A stretch of 64,000 nt of DNA from Leisingera caerulea DSM 24564 (lineage in GTDB: Bacteria; Pseudomonadota; Alphaproteobacteria; Rhodobacterales; Rhodobacteraceae): NCBI RefSeq assembly GCF_000473325.1, contig NZ_KI421513.1, forward strand, positions 196,717 through 260,716, in the 5' to 3' direction. Under the pieces are notes generated by a model, which saw nothing but the letters and a program-made list of their open reading frames with translations, was not told the origin of the DNA and made no database searches. This document shows, piece after piece, positions 50,597-59,459 of this stretch. Position numbers and translations under genes: made by a program. Numbering within the stretch: position 1 is the stretch's first letter; the number at the start of each line of letters is the position of its first letter.

Positions 50597-51358
50597 TCAG
50601 GCCAGGTGAAAGGACAGATGGGGTGCGCCGCCGTCTGCATCCCGGACCTGCCGGGCCGCGATACCGAACACCTCAGATACTGTTTCCGGCGTCAGCGCCT
50701 GCTGCGGCGTGCCTGATGCCACCAGCCGCCCGCCCGACAGCACCGCCACCCGGTCGCAGGTCAGCGCCTGGTTCAGATCGTGCAACGCCACAACGGCAGT
50801 CACTTTCAGGTTCCGGACGCACCGCAGGATCGACAGCTGGTGGTGGATGTCCAGATGGTTGGTCGGCTCGTCCAGCAGCAGCAGCCCCGGCTGCTGCGCC
50901 AGTGCCCGCGCGATATGCAGCCGCTGCCGCTCGCCGCCGGACAGGGTGGCCCACTCGCGCTTGGCGAAGGCCTCCATTTCCACCGTCCGCAGGGCTTTGT
51001 CCACCTGCCGGGTGTCTTCTCCGCTCCACGGCCGCAGCGCCGACAGCCAGGGGGTGCGGCCCAGCTCCACCACTGAGCGTGCGGTGATGCGCTCGGCGGT
51101 ATCAGCCTGCTGCTCGACAATGGCGATCCGCTGGGCAATCTCGCGGCGCGACAGCCGCGCCAGCGGCTGCTCCGCCAGCAGCACCTTGCCTTGCGAGGGC
51201 CGGGCCAGCCCCGCCAGCAGCCGCATCAGCGTCGATTTGCCGGACCCGTTGGGTCCGACCAGCGCCAGCGTCTCACCGGGTTGCGCCGACAGCGACACAT
51301 CCGACAGCAGCGCCTTGCCGCGCACCGCAAAGGACAGGCTGCGGGCTTCGATCCTCAT
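50597..51358 (-). CDS. btuD: ABC importer ATP-binding protein, probable cobalamin type (BtuD)
   Basis: This is a 253-residue protein. Walker A is LVGPNGSGKSTLMRLL, the signature is LSGGERQRLHIARAL, Walker B is GLLLLDEPTNHLD, and the switch His is in VVALHDLNQAL. It matches the FecE/BtuD/FhuC class. The start overlaps the permease stop by 4 bases. Assignment to cobalamin comes from the riboswitch before the operon. Confidence 0.88.
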   Translation of the reverse strand: MRIEARSLSFAVRGKALLSDVSLSAQPGETLALVGPNGSGKSTLMRLLAGLARPSQGKVLLAEQPLARLSRREIAQRIAIVEQQADTAERITARSVVELGRTPWLSALRPWSGEDTRQVDKALRTVEMEAFAKREWATLSGGERQRLHIARALAQQPGLLLLDEPTNHLDIHHQLSILRCVRNLKVTAVVALHDLNQALTCDRVAVLSGGRLVASGTPQQALTPETVSEVFGIAARQVRDADGGAPHLSFHLA

Positions 51359-52404
51359 CGCGCCGTCCTCTGCCCGCGCACCAGGATAATGGCAAAGGCC
51401 GGCGCCCCGATCAGTGCGGTGACGACGCCGATGGGCAGCACCTGACCGGGGATGATGACGCGCGAAACGACATCGGCGCCGATCAGAAACACCGCGCCGG
51501 TCAAAGCGGCGGCGGGCATCAGACGGCGGTGGCCCGGCCCCACCAGGAACCGCGCCGCATGAGGGATCACCAGGCCGACAAAACCGATGGAGCCGACGAT
51601 CGATACCATCACCGCTGTCATCAGCGCGGTGGCAAAGATCAGCACCACCTGCACCCGCCGCACCGGGATGCCCAGCGCCGCGGCGGAATCGGTGCCAAAG
51701 GTGAAGGCATCCAGCGCCCGGGCGTGAAACCGGCAGACCATCCAGCCCGCCAGCGCCAGCGGCACCGCCAGCCACACATCCGGCCAGCGCACGCCGCTGA
51801 GGTTGCCCATCAGCCAGAACATGATGCCGCGCGCCTGATCCGCATTGGCGGATTTGGCGATGATGAAGGCCGTGAGGGCGTTGAACAGCTGCGAGCCGGC
51901 AATGCCCGCCAGCACAATCTGCGCCGCTGCGGCCCGGCTGCTGCCCGCCCCGGCGGCCCGCGCCAGGATGGCGACAAAGCCAAACGCCAGAAGCGCCCCG
52001 TTGAAGGCGCCGAAGGACAGCGACAGGGCGCCACCGCCGAGGCCGGCAATTGTGACCGCCACCGCCCCGGTCGAGGCGCCGGCGGAAATGCCCAGAATAT
52101 AAGGGTCCGCCAGCGCATTGCGCAGCAGCGCCTGCAGCACCACGCCTGTCACCGCCAGCGCCGCGCCGCACGCCCCCGCCACCAGCGCCCGCGGCAGCCG
52201 GTAGCTCCAGATGATGCCCTGGTCCACCGGGTCCACCGGCAGACCCGCCCCGGCCAGCTTGTTGACCAGAACAGACAGGACAAGGTCAGGCGCAAGCGGG
52301 GTTTCCCCGATCATTGCGCCTGCCAGAACCGCCGCAGCCAGCACCGGCAAAGCCAGGCAAGCGCCCCGGAAGCCGTGCCATGCAAGTGCGGCGGCTGCGC
52401 TCAT
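51355..52404 (-). CDS. btuC: ABC importer permease, FecCD/BtuC family
   Basis: This 349-residue protein has about ten membrane helices. Family motifs are RLPRALVAGACGAALAVTGV, the segment around NALADPYILGISAGASTGA, and FVGLVIPHAARFLVGPGHR. It forms the translocation path with two ATPase subunits. It overlaps both the upstream binding-protein gene and the downstream ATPase gene by 4 bases. Confidence 0.9.
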   Translation of the reverse strand: MSAAAALAWHGFRGACLALPVLAAAVLAGAMIGETPLAPDLVLSVLVNKLAGAGLPVDPVDQGIIWSYRLPRALVAGACGAALAVTGVVLQALLRNALADPYILGISAGASTGAVAVTIAGLGGGALSLSFGAFNGALLAFGFVAILARAAGAGSSRAAAAQIVLAGIAGSQLFNALTAFIIAKSANADQARGIMFWLMGNLSGVRWPDVWLAVPLALAGWMVCRFHARALDAFTFGTDSAAALGIPVRRVQVVLIFATALMTAVMVSIVGSIGFVGLVIPHAARFLVGPGHRRLMPAAALTGAVFLIGADVVSRVIIPGQVLPIGVVTALIGAPAFAIILVRGQRTAR

Positions 52405-53411
52405 GCGCCGTTGCCGATTGCGCTGAGTTCAGCGGCCAGATCCTCCAGCGCAGGGATCGCGCGGATGGTGGCGTCCATGGCCTGGGCATCCATCACCACG
52501 ATACGGCCGTTCTTCACGGCGTCCATCTGGCTGGCGACCGGATCATTGCGCAGGAATTCCAGCTTCTTCTCGTAGTCGTCGGCGGCAAAGCGGCGGCGGT
52601 CCATGCGGGCAATCACGATCACCGTCGGGTTGGCCTTGGCAATGGTTTCCCAGCCGACGGTCGGCCATTCCTCGTCGGTCTCGATGACATTACGCAGGCC
52701 AAGCTGCTGCATCATGTAGCCCGGCGCGCCCTTCTGGCCGGCCACGAACGGGTCGCTTTCCAGCTCAGGCGAAGAGAACCAGAACACGGCTGAGGCGTCG
52801 GCCAGCGCAACCTCTTTCGCCTTGGCAACAGCCGCGGCCTCGCGGGCCTTGTAGTCAGCGACCAGCTCTGCGCCTTTTTCGGCCTCTCCGAAGATCGCTG
52901 CCAGCTCCTCGATGCCCTGATACAGGCTCTCGGTGGTGAACATCTGCGTTCGGGTGCCGTCGCCGCCGGTAGTGTTGTCCTTGCCGACGCAATCGGCGGG
53001 CATCACATAGGTGGGGATACCCAGGTCATGGAACTGCTCGCGCTTGGCGACGACACCTTCAGGACCCACGTGCCACTCATACTGGGCCGCCACCAGACCG
53101 GGGCGCTTGGCCACCACGCTTTCAAAGCTGGGGTCGTTGTCGGCCAGCCGCTCAACCTTGGCGTTCACGTCGGCGTATTCCGGCAGAACATCGTTGAACC
53201 AGACCGAGGTGCCGAGCACCTTGTCCCCCAGCCCCAGCGCATAGAGCACTTCGGTGGCGGCCTGGCCGACGGTCACGGAGGACGCCGCAGGGGCGTCGAA
53301 GGTGACGGACTGGCCGCAGTTTTGGATAGTCAGCGGAAAGCTGTCGCCGGCAGCCGCCGCCTGGGCCGCAACGGTGAAGGTAAGGCCGATAAGGCCGGAA
53401 CGCAGAAACAT
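52401..53411 (-). CDS. btuF: ABC importer substrate-binding protein, probable cobalamin type (BtuF)
   Basis: This is a 336-residue protein from the ATG at 53411, with GGAG about 10 bases upstream. It begins with a signal peptide (MFLRSGLIGLTFTVAAQAAAA). The helical-backbone binding-protein fold of the FecB/BtuF class is seen in ATEVLYALGLGDKVLGTSVW and WPTVGWETIAKANPTVIVIA. It is periplasmic, first gene of btuFCD, and preceded by a cobalamin riboswitch, which is the main reason for the substrate call. Siderophore or heme import is the alternative. Confidence 0.85.
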   Translation of the reverse strand: MFLRSGLIGLTFTVAAQAAAAGDSFPLTIQNCGQSVTFDAPAASSVTVGQAATEVLYALGLGDKVLGTSVWFNDVLPEYADVNAKVERLADNDPSFESVVAKRPGLVAAQYEWHVGPEGVVAKREQFHDLGIPTYVMPADCVGKDNTTGGDGTRTQMFTTESLYQGIEELAAIFGEAEKGAELVADYKAREAAAVAKAKEVALADASAVFWFSSPELESDPFVAGQKGAPGYMMQQLGLRNVIETDEEWPTVGWETIAKANPTVIVIARMDRRRFAADDYEKKLEFLRNDPVASQMDAVKNGRIVVMDAQAMDATIRAIPALEDLAAELSAIGNGA

Positions 53412-53570
53412 GTTAGTCGATCTCCATATGTCAATGACCGGAGAACGGGTGAAAGGGCATTGACCGGCAGGGCGGAAGACCTGGGCCCTTCCTCTGCGGC
53501 ACCTGATAGCGGCGGCGCATCCAGCCGGCAACCTCCCCGGACAACCCCGCCCGGTGTGCTTCGGTTTCTT

Positions 53571-53768
53571 CACCGGCAGGTCTCCTGACTGGCGGGTCAT
53601 CGTCTGGGCCGCCTTCCCGGACCGCTGGGGTCCAGTGACGCGATGGCTCAGCACTCGCCGCCTACAGTTGCGGGGGCAGTTCCGTTTGGTGCCCGGCGGG
53701 CACCGCGGATTCCCTCTTAGCCCTTGCGGGACCGGTAGGGCGCGCGTAGCGCATCACTTCCGCTGCGG
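53571..53768 (-). promoter_or_regulatory. Cobalamin riboswitch
   Basis: On the minus strand the conserved elements appear in order: GGGAATCCGCGGTGCC (53713-53698), GCCCCCGCAACTGT (53677-53664) and the B12 box AGTCAGGAGACCTGCC (53590-53575). Adenosylcobalamin binding normally shuts down expression. The 160 bases between the aptamer and btuF hold the expression platform; GC-rich segments there could form a terminator or hide the ribosome site. Confidence 0.93.
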
Positions 53769-53869
53769 CAAGAAAAACTTGCAGCCGCTGCTGGATTCCC
53801 GTGGAAAAGGCGCGGGCTGCTTCGGCATCCGCAGGAACACCTCCCAGCCGCGGAGCACGCCACCGCGGT

Positions 53870-54913
53870 TTACAGGATCTCATCCTCGTCGAACATCGGA
53901 TCGTCCTCCAGCTGGGCGCTCAGATCCTCCACCGAGTCCTCTGCCCGCTCGACCGACCCCACCCTGCCCAGGTGGAACACCGCATCGCCTTCATTAACGA
54001 CGGGCATCACCGCACGGCCGACAATCAGCCCGTCGAAAGGAGCCAGGATCTCCTCGTCCTGCTCGCCGAAGGGGTCGGAAACCGATCCCAGCAGATCGCC
54101 TTGCCGGACCAGCTCCCCGTCGTTCTTGTACACCCGCAGAAGCCCGCCCATCGGCGCCCGCAGCCATTTGCTGGAGGCGCAGAACTGCGGCTGCGATTTG
54201 GGTTTGGAAATGCCCTTGGCCGGAACCATACCCATGTGCCGCAGCACCCGCAGGATGCCGGCCAGCCCGGCCCGGATCGACAGCTCGTCAAAGCGCAGGC
54301 CCTCGCCCGCCTCATAGAGCAGCACATCCTTGCCCATCTCCTTGGCCGCGCCGCGCAAAGAGCCATCGCGCAGCTGCGACTGCATCACGATGGGCGCGCC
54401 GAACACCCCGGCGAGTTCCCGGGTGCGCGGGTTATCAGGCGAGATGCGGATCTGCGGGTAATTGGTCCGGTGAACAGCCGCCGAGTGCAGGTCGATCCCC
54501 AGGTCCGAGCGGGCGACCACCTCTGTCATGAACAGATGCGCCAGGCGCGAGGCCAGCGAGCCGTGCTCGCTGCCGGGAAACGCCCGGTTCAGGTCGCGCC
54601 TGTCCGGCAGATAGCGGGAGTGGTTGATGAAGCCGAAGGCATTGACGATCGGCACCGCGATCAGCGTGCCCTTGAGTGTCGTCAGGTTCGGCGCGCGCAG
54701 GAGCCGCCGGACAATCTCCACACCGATCACCTCGTCCCCGTGCACGCCGCCGCTGACGAAAACCGCCGGCCCGTCCTGGCGGCCGTGCACAACATGCGCC
54801 GACATGGTGACCGGCGTGTGATCGGACAGAACGCTGACCGGCAGGTCAACCGTCAGCCGCGCGCCCGGCGCCACCTTGGCGTGGCCGATGGTGAAATGCT
54901 GCCGCACCCTCAT
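53870..54913 (-). CDS. Succinylglutamate desuccinylase/aspartoacylase-family zinc hydrolase
   Basis: This is a 347-residue protein from the ATG at 54913 (MRVRQHFTIGHAKVAPG). The zinc site is VSGGVHGDEVIGVE (His and Glu) plus GIDLHSAAVHR (His). RRDLNRAFPGS supplies the substrate-binding Arg-Asn. The C-terminal barrel has ILAPFDGLIVGRAVMPVVNE. It belongs to the AstE/AspA branch of the M14 fold. In many bacteria it is paired with rimK, and here it follows a rimK remnant by 4 bases. The true substrate is not known; removal of acyl or glutamyl groups is likely. Confidence 0.87.
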   Translation of the reverse strand: MRVRQHFTIGHAKVAPGARLTVDLPVSVLSDHTPVTMSAHVVHGRQDGPAVFVSGGVHGDEVIGVEIVRRLLRAPNLTTLKGTLIAVPIVNAFGFINHSRYLPDRRDLNRAFPGSEHGSLASRLAHLFMTEVVARSDLGIDLHSAAVHRTNYPQIRISPDNPRTRELAGVFGAPIVMQSQLRDGSLRGAAKEMGKDVLLYEAGEGLRFDELSIRAGLAGILRVLRHMGMVPAKGISKPKSQPQFCASSKWLRAPMGGLLRVYKNDGELVRQGDLLGSVSDPFGEQDEEILAPFDGLIVGRAVMPVVNEGDAVFHLGRVGSVERAEDSVEDLSAQLEDDPMFDEDEIL

Positions 54914-54917
54914 ACTG

Positions 54918-55148
54918 CTACCCTTTGCCCTTGGATCTGGTGACGCCGGACTTGGCGTGTTTTTCAAGGAATTCGACCATCCTGCCAGTGATGTCCAGAC
55001 TGGTCGCCTTTTCAACCCCTTCCAGGCCGGGGGAAGAATTCACCGCCATCACCACTGCGCCGTAGCTGGCGCGCAGCATATCGACGCCGCAGGCGTTCAA
55101 CCCCTTGGTTTTGGCGGCGCGGATGGCGGTGGCGCCCGCCTCGCGCTC
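54918..55148 (-). pseudogene. rimK: 5'-truncated rimK remnant (ATP-grasp glutamate ligase)
   Basis: About 76 C-terminal residues of a RimK-type ATP-grasp ligase remain: [20 protein letters not shown] and [20 protein letters not shown]. The ATP-binding and N-terminal domains (more than 200 residues) are missing, and homology stops abruptly at about 55148. The Mg-binding Glu of the canonical EVNSSPG motif is Ala here, which also points to decay. The frame is open upstream to an ATG at 55214, but those 22 residues are not RimK-like. RimK adds glutamate to ribosomal protein S6 in other bacteria. Confidence 0.8.
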
Positions 55149-55214
55149 TTGAGTTGCGGCCCTTGTGCAAGCGTGATTATTTCGCCGCAGGCAAAACTCC
55201 ACCGGATTGTGCAA

Positions 55215-55543
55215 CTAAACGCCTTTGCCAGCACTGCCTGCACTTTGGCCGGGCGGTATGGGCGCCGATGCGGTGGCGAGGCTTCCGGGCGGTACAGGAT
55301 CACGCGGAGGCTGCCTCAGGAAATCTTCGGGCGGCGCGGGCTGGATCGGGGCGACGTCACGGCGCTCTCGCGTGTGCGGCTGGAATAAGGGTATGTTCTG
55401 ATTGATTTGGGCCGCTTTTTCGTGGTTATGAGCGGCAGCGCCTTCGTCAGCCACCGGCGCGCGGGCAAGGAGATGCCGGCGCCCCGGACCGCAGCAGGCT
55501 GAACGCTGTGCCGCGGCTGGCCGCCTGACATTACAGGGATAAG
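55215..55543. other. Gene-free stretch between the rimK remnant and pqi operon
   Basis: No gene is supported. It is GC-rich except for an AT-rich block around 55385-55420 (GATTGATTTGGGCCGCTTTTT), which may hold the promoter of the pqi operon. The DNA next to the rimK breakpoint shows no clear insertion sequence or terminal repeat. Confidence 0.4.
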
Positions 55544-56161
55544 ATGGATCTTGAACAGCTGATTGCCTGCCCTGCCTGTGACGTGCTGCACCGCAACCAG
55601 GACGTGGCCAAGCACACGGTCGCCAGATGCGCCCGCTGCGGCACGGTGCTGGCGGCGCCCAAATCGGGGGCGATGACCCGGATTGCGATGCTGTCGCTGA
55701 CGGCGCTGATCCTGCTGGCGGCCGCGGCCGGCTTTCCGTTTCTGGAGCTGCAGGCGCAGGGGCTGTCGCACCGGGCGTCGGTGCTGGATGCGGTGCTGGC
55801 GTTTTCCAGCGGGCTGATGGCGCCGCTGTCGCTGGCCACCGGCTTTCTGATCGTGCTGCTGCCCGCCGCCCGCTACGGCGCCCTGGTCTATACCCTGGCG
55901 CCGATGGCCCTAGGCTGGCACCCTGCCCCGCATGCCGCCGCTGTCTACCGCTGGGCGGAACGGCTGAAACCCTGGGCGATGGCAGAGATTTTCATTATCG
56001 GCGTCGCGGTGGCCCTGGTCAAAGTGTCCGGCCTCGCCCGGGTCGGGCTGGGGCCGGCCTTTTGGGCCTTCGCCGCACTCCTGGTGGTGACCATCCTGAC
56101 CGACAGTTCCATTTGCAGGCTGACCGTATGGAAAACCCTGAAGACCCGCCGCGGTTCCTGA
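55544..56161 (+). CDS. pqiA: PqiA-type membrane protein, first half
   Basis: This is a 205-residue protein. A zinc-ribbon with Cys9, Cys12, Cys29 and Cys32 (CPAC ... CARC) precedes four membrane helices, among them RIAMLSLTALILLAAAAGF and VLDAVLAFSSGLMAPLSLAT. This is one PqiA domain. In E. coli PqiA both domains are in one protein; here they are separate genes. It is part of the PqiABC intermembrane lipid-transport system. It overlaps the next gene by 34 bases. Confidence 0.9.
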   Translation: MDLEQLIACPACDVLHRNQDVAKHTVARCARCGTVLAAPKSGAMTRIAMLSLTALILLAAAAGFPFLELQAQGLSHRASVLDAVLAFSSGLMAPLSLATGFLIVLLPAARYGALVYTLAPMALGWHPAPHAAAVYRWAERLKPWAMAEIFIIGVAVALVKVSGLARVGLGPAFWAFAALLVVTILTDSSICRLTVWKTLKTRRGS

Positions 56162-56763
56162 CCGCAGCCGAGGCCGGGCTGACCGGCTGCCGCACCTGCG
56201 GGGCCGTCAATCAAGGCGGTGCGCGGATCTGTTACAGCTGCCGCAGCGAGCTGACCCCGCCGTCCGCCTACAGCTTGCAGCGGGTCTGGGCCTGGCTGGC
56301 GGCGGGGCTGATCGCCTATATCCCCGCCAATATCTACCCGATGCTGCGCACCACCTCGTTTGGCCGCGCCTCCGAGAACACGCTGCTTGGCGGCATCGTG
56401 GAGCTGTTCAGCCTAGGTTCCTACGGTGTCGCCTTCATCGTGTTCTTTGCCAGCATCGTGATCCCGCTCGCCAAATTCCTGGCCATCGGCTATCTGGCGG
56501 TCTCGGTCCGCAGGCCCGCGGCTCTTGGCAGGCACGGCAGGCTGGTGCTTTATGAGGTTGTCGAATTTATCGGCCGCTGGTCGATGATTGATGTCTTTGT
56601 CGTGGCGATCCTGACCGCCCTGGTTCAGCTGGATTTCGCCGCTGCCGTCACTCCGGGAATTGCAGCGGTCAGTTTTGCATTGTCGGTTGCCTTCACCATG
56701 CTGGCAGCCCAAAGTTTTGATCCGCGGCTGATCTGGAACGCGGAAAAGCGAGAGTATGAATGA
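56128..56763 (+). CDS. PqiA-type membrane protein, second half
   Basis: This is a 211-residue protein from the ATG at 56128, 34 bases inside the previous gene and in another frame. A second zinc ribbon has Cys21, Cys24, Cys35 and Cys38 (CRTC ... CYSC). Helices include VWAWLAAGLIAYIPANIYPM and the characteristic IYPMLRTT and WSMIDVFVVAILTALVQL of PqiA. It supplies the second domain of the inner-membrane partner of the MCE protein. It overlaps the downstream gene by 4 bases. Confidence 0.9.
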   Translation: MENPEDPPRFLTAAEAGLTGCRTCGAVNQGGARICYSCRSELTPPSAYSLQRVWAWLAAGLIAYIPANIYPMLRTTSFGRASENTLLGGIVELFSLGSYGVAFIVFFASIVIPLAKFLAIGYLAVSVRRPAALGRHGRLVLYEVVEFIGRWSMIDVFVVAILTALVQLDFAAAVTPGIAAVSFALSVAFTMLAAQSFDPRLIWNAEKREYE

Positions 56764-58844
56764 GCACGCCTGAACCCGCCACGATGAAAGTTTCTGCGCA
56801 GCGCCCGTCGCCGTGGCGCAATTTGTCCCTAGTCTGGCTGGTGCCGCTGGCGGCGCTGGCGGTGTCGCTGGGTATAGCGTGGCAAGCATATTCCGCCCGG
56901 GGCGTTCTGATCCGCATCACTTTCGAGAACGCCTCCGGCATTGTGGCCAATGAAACCACGGTGCGCTACCGCGATGTGGCGATCGGACAGGTTGAGGAGC
57001 TCGGCTTTACTGAAGACCTGAGCAAGGTCACTGTCTGGGCCCGCATCGACAAGAAGGTTGCCCCCTATTTGGATCAGGACGCCGCCTTTTGGGTGGTCCG
57101 CCCCGAGGTCAGCACGCGCGGCATTTCCGGGCTCAGCACCGTGCTGTCGGGTGTCTATATCGAAGGCACCTGGGACCAGGATCCCGGCGTGGCCGCCACC
57201 CGCTTTGAGGGCGAAGACGGGCCGCCTCTGGTGCAGCCGGGCCGGGAGGGCCGGCGGATCACCCTGCGCACTACCGACGGCAGCATGATCTCCGAAGGCG
57301 CGCCGGTGCTGTTCCGCGGCGTTGAGGTCGGCCGGCTGGAGCAGCCGCGCCTGACGGTCAGCGGCGACAGTATCGTCGTCGATGCCTTCATCGACGCCCC
57401 GCATGACCGCCGCATCAACTCCGCCACCCGGTTCTGGGACACCTCCGGCTTTTCCGTCTCCTTCGGCGCCAGCGGGCTGTCGCTGGACGTTGACAGCATC
57501 GCCTCGCTGGTGGCTGGCGGCATCGAATTCGACACCGTTTTCGATGGCGGCAAGCCGGTGGGCAAGGGCACGGTTTTCGACATTCACGAGGACGAGGCCG
57601 CCGCCCGCCGCACCGCTTTTGCGCGGTCGCGCTCGGATGGCGTGGCGGTGGCTGTCGCCTTTGACGAGTCGGTCGCTGGGCTTGCCAGCGGTGCCGCGGT
57701 CAAGCTGGGCGGTGTCAAAGTCGGCGAGGTCAGCACCCTGAACGCCGCCATCCAGAACCAGAGCGACGAAGCCGAGGTGCGGCTGATTGCCAAACTGCTT
57801 CTGCAGCCTGCGCTGATGGGGCTTCCGCCCGGTGCCGGAGAGGTAGAGGTGCTGGATTTCCTGGAGCAAGCGGTCGAAGGCGGGCTGCGGGCGCGGCTGG
57901 CCTCCGCCGGGCTGCTGAGTTCGGAACTGATTATTGAACTCGTCACTCTGGAGGAGGCCGCCCCAGCGCAGTTAGACCGCAGCGCAGAGCCCTTCCCCGA
58001 ACTGCCCAGCGCCCCCTCCGATCTGCCCGATTTCACCGCAACCGCAGAAGGCGCGATGGAGCGCATCAGCGAATTGCCGGTTGAGGAGCTGATGGCGCAG
58101 GCCATCGCCACCCTGGCCAGCATCGAAGACCTGGCCGCTGCCGACAGCACCCGCGAGGTTCCCGCCGCTGCGGTGGCGCTGCTGGAAGACACCCGCGCGC
58201 TGGTCGCAGATCCCGGTACCCGCGCCCTGCCGGCTGAGCTGACCGCCGCCGTGGCGGACCTGCGCGCCATGCTGACGGAGGTGCAGCAGGGCAATGCGGT
58301 GGCCAATCTGAGCGCCGCGCTGGAGCAAGGCAGCCAGGCCGCCGCCAGCCTCGCCGCCGCATCGGATGAGCTTCCTGCCCTGGTCAGCGACTTTCGCGCC
58401 CTGGCGGCCAAGGCCAATTCCCTGGAAGCCGAAGAGCTGATCCGCTCCGCCAGCCGGCTGATGAACAGCGCCGATGCGCTGATCGGCACTGAGGAAGCCC
58501 GCGATCTGCCCCCTGCCCTGACCGGCGCGCTGGATGAGATGCGCCGCACGCTGGAGGCGCTGCGCCAGGGCGGGCTGGTGGACAATGCCAATGCCACCAT
58601 GGCCTCTGCCCGCGGCGCCGCCGATGCCGTGGCCGCCGCAGCCGAAGGCCTGCCGGCCCTTTCCGCCCGGCTGGAACGGCTGGTCGCCCAATCAGAGGCG
58701 CTGATTGCCTCCTATGGCGCCCGCTCCAGCTTCAACTCCGAGACGCTGGACGCCCTGCGCGAGGTCAAGACAGCCGCCCGCGCCGTCTCGCAATTGGCCC
58801 GCAAGATTGAACGCGACCCGAATTCTCTGCTGTTTGGACAATAA
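56760..58844 (+). CDS. pqiB: PqiB-type MCE (MlaD-domain) protein
   Basis: This is a 694-residue protein with one N-terminal membrane helix (LVWLVPLAALAVSLGIAWQA). Three MCE domains follow: ITFENASGIVANETTVRYRD at about 52, ITLRTTDGSMISEGAPVLFR at about 165, and VAFDESVAGLASGAAVKLGG at about 300. The rest is a long alanine-rich helical region that in E. coli PqiB forms a needle across the periplasm. It carries lipids between the membranes. The start overlaps pqiA by 4 bases; a later ATG at residue 9 is possible. Confidence 0.93.
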   Translation: MSTPEPATMKVSAQRPSPWRNLSLVWLVPLAALAVSLGIAWQAYSARGVLIRITFENASGIVANETTVRYRDVAIGQVEELGFTEDLSKVTVWARIDKKVAPYLDQDAAFWVVRPEVSTRGISGLSTVLSGVYIEGTWDQDPGVAATRFEGEDGPPLVQPGREGRRITLRTTDGSMISEGAPVLFRGVEVGRLEQPRLTVSGDSIVVDAFIDAPHDRRINSATRFWDTSGFSVSFGASGLSLDVDSIASLVAGGIEFDTVFDGGKPVGKGTVFDIHEDEAAARRTAFARSRSDGVAVAVAFDESVAGLASGAAVKLGGVKVGEVSTLNAAIQNQSDEAEVRLIAKLLLQPALMGLPPGAGEVEVLDFLEQAVEGGLRARLASAGLLSSELIIELVTLEEAAPAQLDRSAEPFPELPSAPSDLPDFTATAEGAMERISELPVEELMAQAIATLASIEDLAAADSTREVPAAAVALLEDTRALVADPGTRALPAELTAAVADLRAMLTEVQQGNAVANLSAALEQGSQAAASLAAASDELPALVSDFRALAAKANSLEAEELIRSASRLMNSADALIGTEEARDLPPALTGALDEMRRTLEALRQGGLVDNANATMASARGAADAVAAAAEGLPALSARLERLVAQSEALIASYGARSSFNSETLDALREVKTAARAVSQLARKIERDPNSLLFGQ

Positions 58845-58845
58845 G

Positions 58846-59403
58846 ATGATTAAATCCCTGACTTTGATGGCTCCCCTTGCCCTGCTTGCGGCCTGCGGCC
58901 CCTCCAATGAGGCCCGCTACCTGATTTCCGCAGCACCGGGTGAAAAAGTGGCAAACCTGCGCTCCCGCACCATCGAAGTGCGGCTGGTCTCCCTGCCCTC
59001 CTACGCCGCCGCCTCCGAGATCGTTGCAGAGGGCGAAGGCGGCGCGCTGTTTGCCCTAGGCGGGGCGCAATGGGCCGATGATCCGGCCCGCGGCATGACC
59101 GCGGCCCTGGCCCGCGGACTGAACGAGCGCACTGGCGCCTCTGCCGCGATGGAGCCCTGGCCGCTGAACACCGGCCCGGACGTGCGGCTGGATGTGCGGG
59201 TCGATCAGGCCTATGCGCGTGCCGACGGGGTGTTCGAGCTGACCGGCCAGTTTGCGGTCTCCTCGCCCGAAGGCACCGTGCGCGAATTTGTCAGACCTTT
59301 CGACATTCAAGCGCCTGCCAGCGGCACCGGGCCATCCGCTGCCGCTGACGCTCTCTCCCGCGCGCTGGCGGAACTTGCGCGGCAGGTGTCCCAGTCCATG
59401 TAA
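58846..59403 (+). CDS. pqiC: PqiC-type outer-membrane lipoprotein
   Basis: This is a 185-residue protein from the ATG at 58846, one base after the pqiB stop. The lipobox LLAACGPS gives a lipidated Cys at about 17. The ABC_trans_aux domain is seen in TIEVRLVSLPSYAAASEIV, WADDPARGMTAALARGLNER and LDVRVDQAYARADG. It anchors the tip of the PqiB needle at the outer membrane. It is the last gene of the operon. Confidence 0.9.
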   Translation: MIKSLTLMAPLALLAACGPSNEARYLISAAPGEKVANLRSRTIEVRLVSLPSYAAASEIVAEGEGGALFALGGAQWADDPARGMTAALARGLNERTGASAAMEPWPLNTGPDVRLDVRVDQAYARADGVFELTGQFAVSSPEGTVREFVRPFDIQAPASGTGPSAAADALSRALAELARQVSQSM

Positions 59404-59459
59404 AGGCAAGCCGGGCTGATGGGCGTGCCTGCTGCAGGTGCGGCAAACCCGCTGTCCCA

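Noticed and set aside
55215..55543. Possible insertion sequence that truncated rimK
   Set aside because: No transposase fragment, terminal inverted repeat or target duplication could be found in this stretch by eye.
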